DNA of 64,000 nucleotides from contig OX637293.1 of NCBI GenBank assembly GCA_951799445.1, forward strand, positions 24,986,001-25,050,000. Reading direction: 5' to 3'. This stretch comes from Pseudisothecium myosuroides. Its lineage: Eukaryota; Streptophyta; Bryopsida; Hypnales; Lembophyllaceae. The notes below the pieces were generated by a model. That model saw only the letters and a program-made list of their open reading frames with translations. It did no database searches and was not told the origin of the DNA. The position numbers were made by a program, and so were the translations under genes. Shown piece after piece: positions 63,422 to 64,000 of the stretch. Numbering within the stretch: the stretch's first letter is position 1; each line of letters begins with the position of its first letter.

Positions 63422-64000
63422 TAATTCCTAAAGAACCAAAGGTGTTTTTAAGAAACGTCCATTTTTTAGTGCATTAACCAAAATTGAAAATAAAAGCTTT
63501 GTTTTTAACATCAACTATACAAAAGTATAATAGACTATTATGGGAATGTGTAGAAAATATTTAAGCCTATTTGAAAAAATGAATCGAAAGAATATAACAT
63601 TTGAAGTAGAAAAAAACCTTCATTTCAGCTATGCGAAATAGGGTCAGCAGACTTTGAACTTTCTTGGATTGAACATTTTCTTCTATAAAAAATTGACTCT
63701 CTATACCATTGAGTGCTATATCTTGTAAGATACAGTCATGTAAAATTTCAAAAGCAAATAAGGGGTTTATCTTATTCTAAATCACCTTATACTGTAAAGA
63801 GGTCAATTACATTGACAATATTTTAGTCACTTTTTTGAAGTTTGCCATTTTAGTAAGAATTTTTTGATGATTTTTTGTGGATTGAAGGAATCTTTTTGTG
63901 AACTATGGAGAAAAATTTTCAAGAACTTTAGAAGTATAAGTTTTAAGATAATAACATTTGTAGTTAAAACAAAAATTGAGACAAAAATATTTTTTTTCCA
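63422..64000 (+). mobile_element. Possible TTAA-type element I, cut by the window end
   Basis: TTAATTCCTAAAGAACCAAAG at the left resembles the family terminus (CCTAAAG.ACCAA). The AT-rich non-coding interior runs to the end of the window, so the right end cannot be seen. Confidence 0.4.

Overview
The window is nuclear DNA of a land plant, most likely a non-seed plant (bryophyte or lycophyte). The genes have GT-AG introns and sit in very AT-rich intergenic DNA. The phytochrome reads like those of mosses, liverworts and lycophytes. The two largest genes are LRR-Roc-COR proteins related to plant TORNADO1. I cannot name the species from sequence alone.

Layout. From 1 to about 36.4 kb lies a segmental duplication: two intact three-exon LRR-Roc-COR genes on the + strand (3442-10955 and 29277-35851), each of 1361 codons with identical exon lengths. 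They share promoter, intron 1 and 3' flank. Between them is about 17 kb of relics and mobile DNA, including pieces of a third copy of the duplicated flanks. From 37.5 to 41.2 kb is a seven-exon F-box gene on the - strand, of the Arabidopsis At3g61730/RMF type. From 45.0 to 47.7 kb is an eight-exon gene for translation initiation factor eIF2 beta (+). Near 52.5-53.1 kb is a broken family-14 glycosyltransferase fragment (+). From 55.7 to 60.4 kb is a complete six-exon phytochrome gene (-), with a probable spliced leader and promoter up to about 62.8 kb.

Mobile DNA is the most unusual part. A family of non-coding elements (about 0.92 kb, with a shorter 0.57 kb relative) has TTAA at the ends followed by CCC(C/T)T..AGGACC-type inverted termini. 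At least five long copies and several shorter or degraded ones can be recognised. One copy is absent from the paralogous intron of the second LRR-Roc-COR gene, which leaves an empty site, and one carries a nested shorter element. The TTAA/CCC ends suggest a piggyBac-like non-autonomous family. Other elements are a Mutator-like MITE with a 10-bp target duplication, a TA-flanked MITE with 26-bp perfect termini, a 0.36-kb MITE, a 0.45-kb retroelement with a 15-bp target duplication and a paralogous empty site, a tRNA-like SINE, a 588-bp near-palindrome, and a 39-bp-arm hairpin.

The genes do not form a pathway. They are independent eukaryotic genes. All exon junctions given here were read by hand from splice-site phase and protein-family continuity and have not been checked against transcripts.
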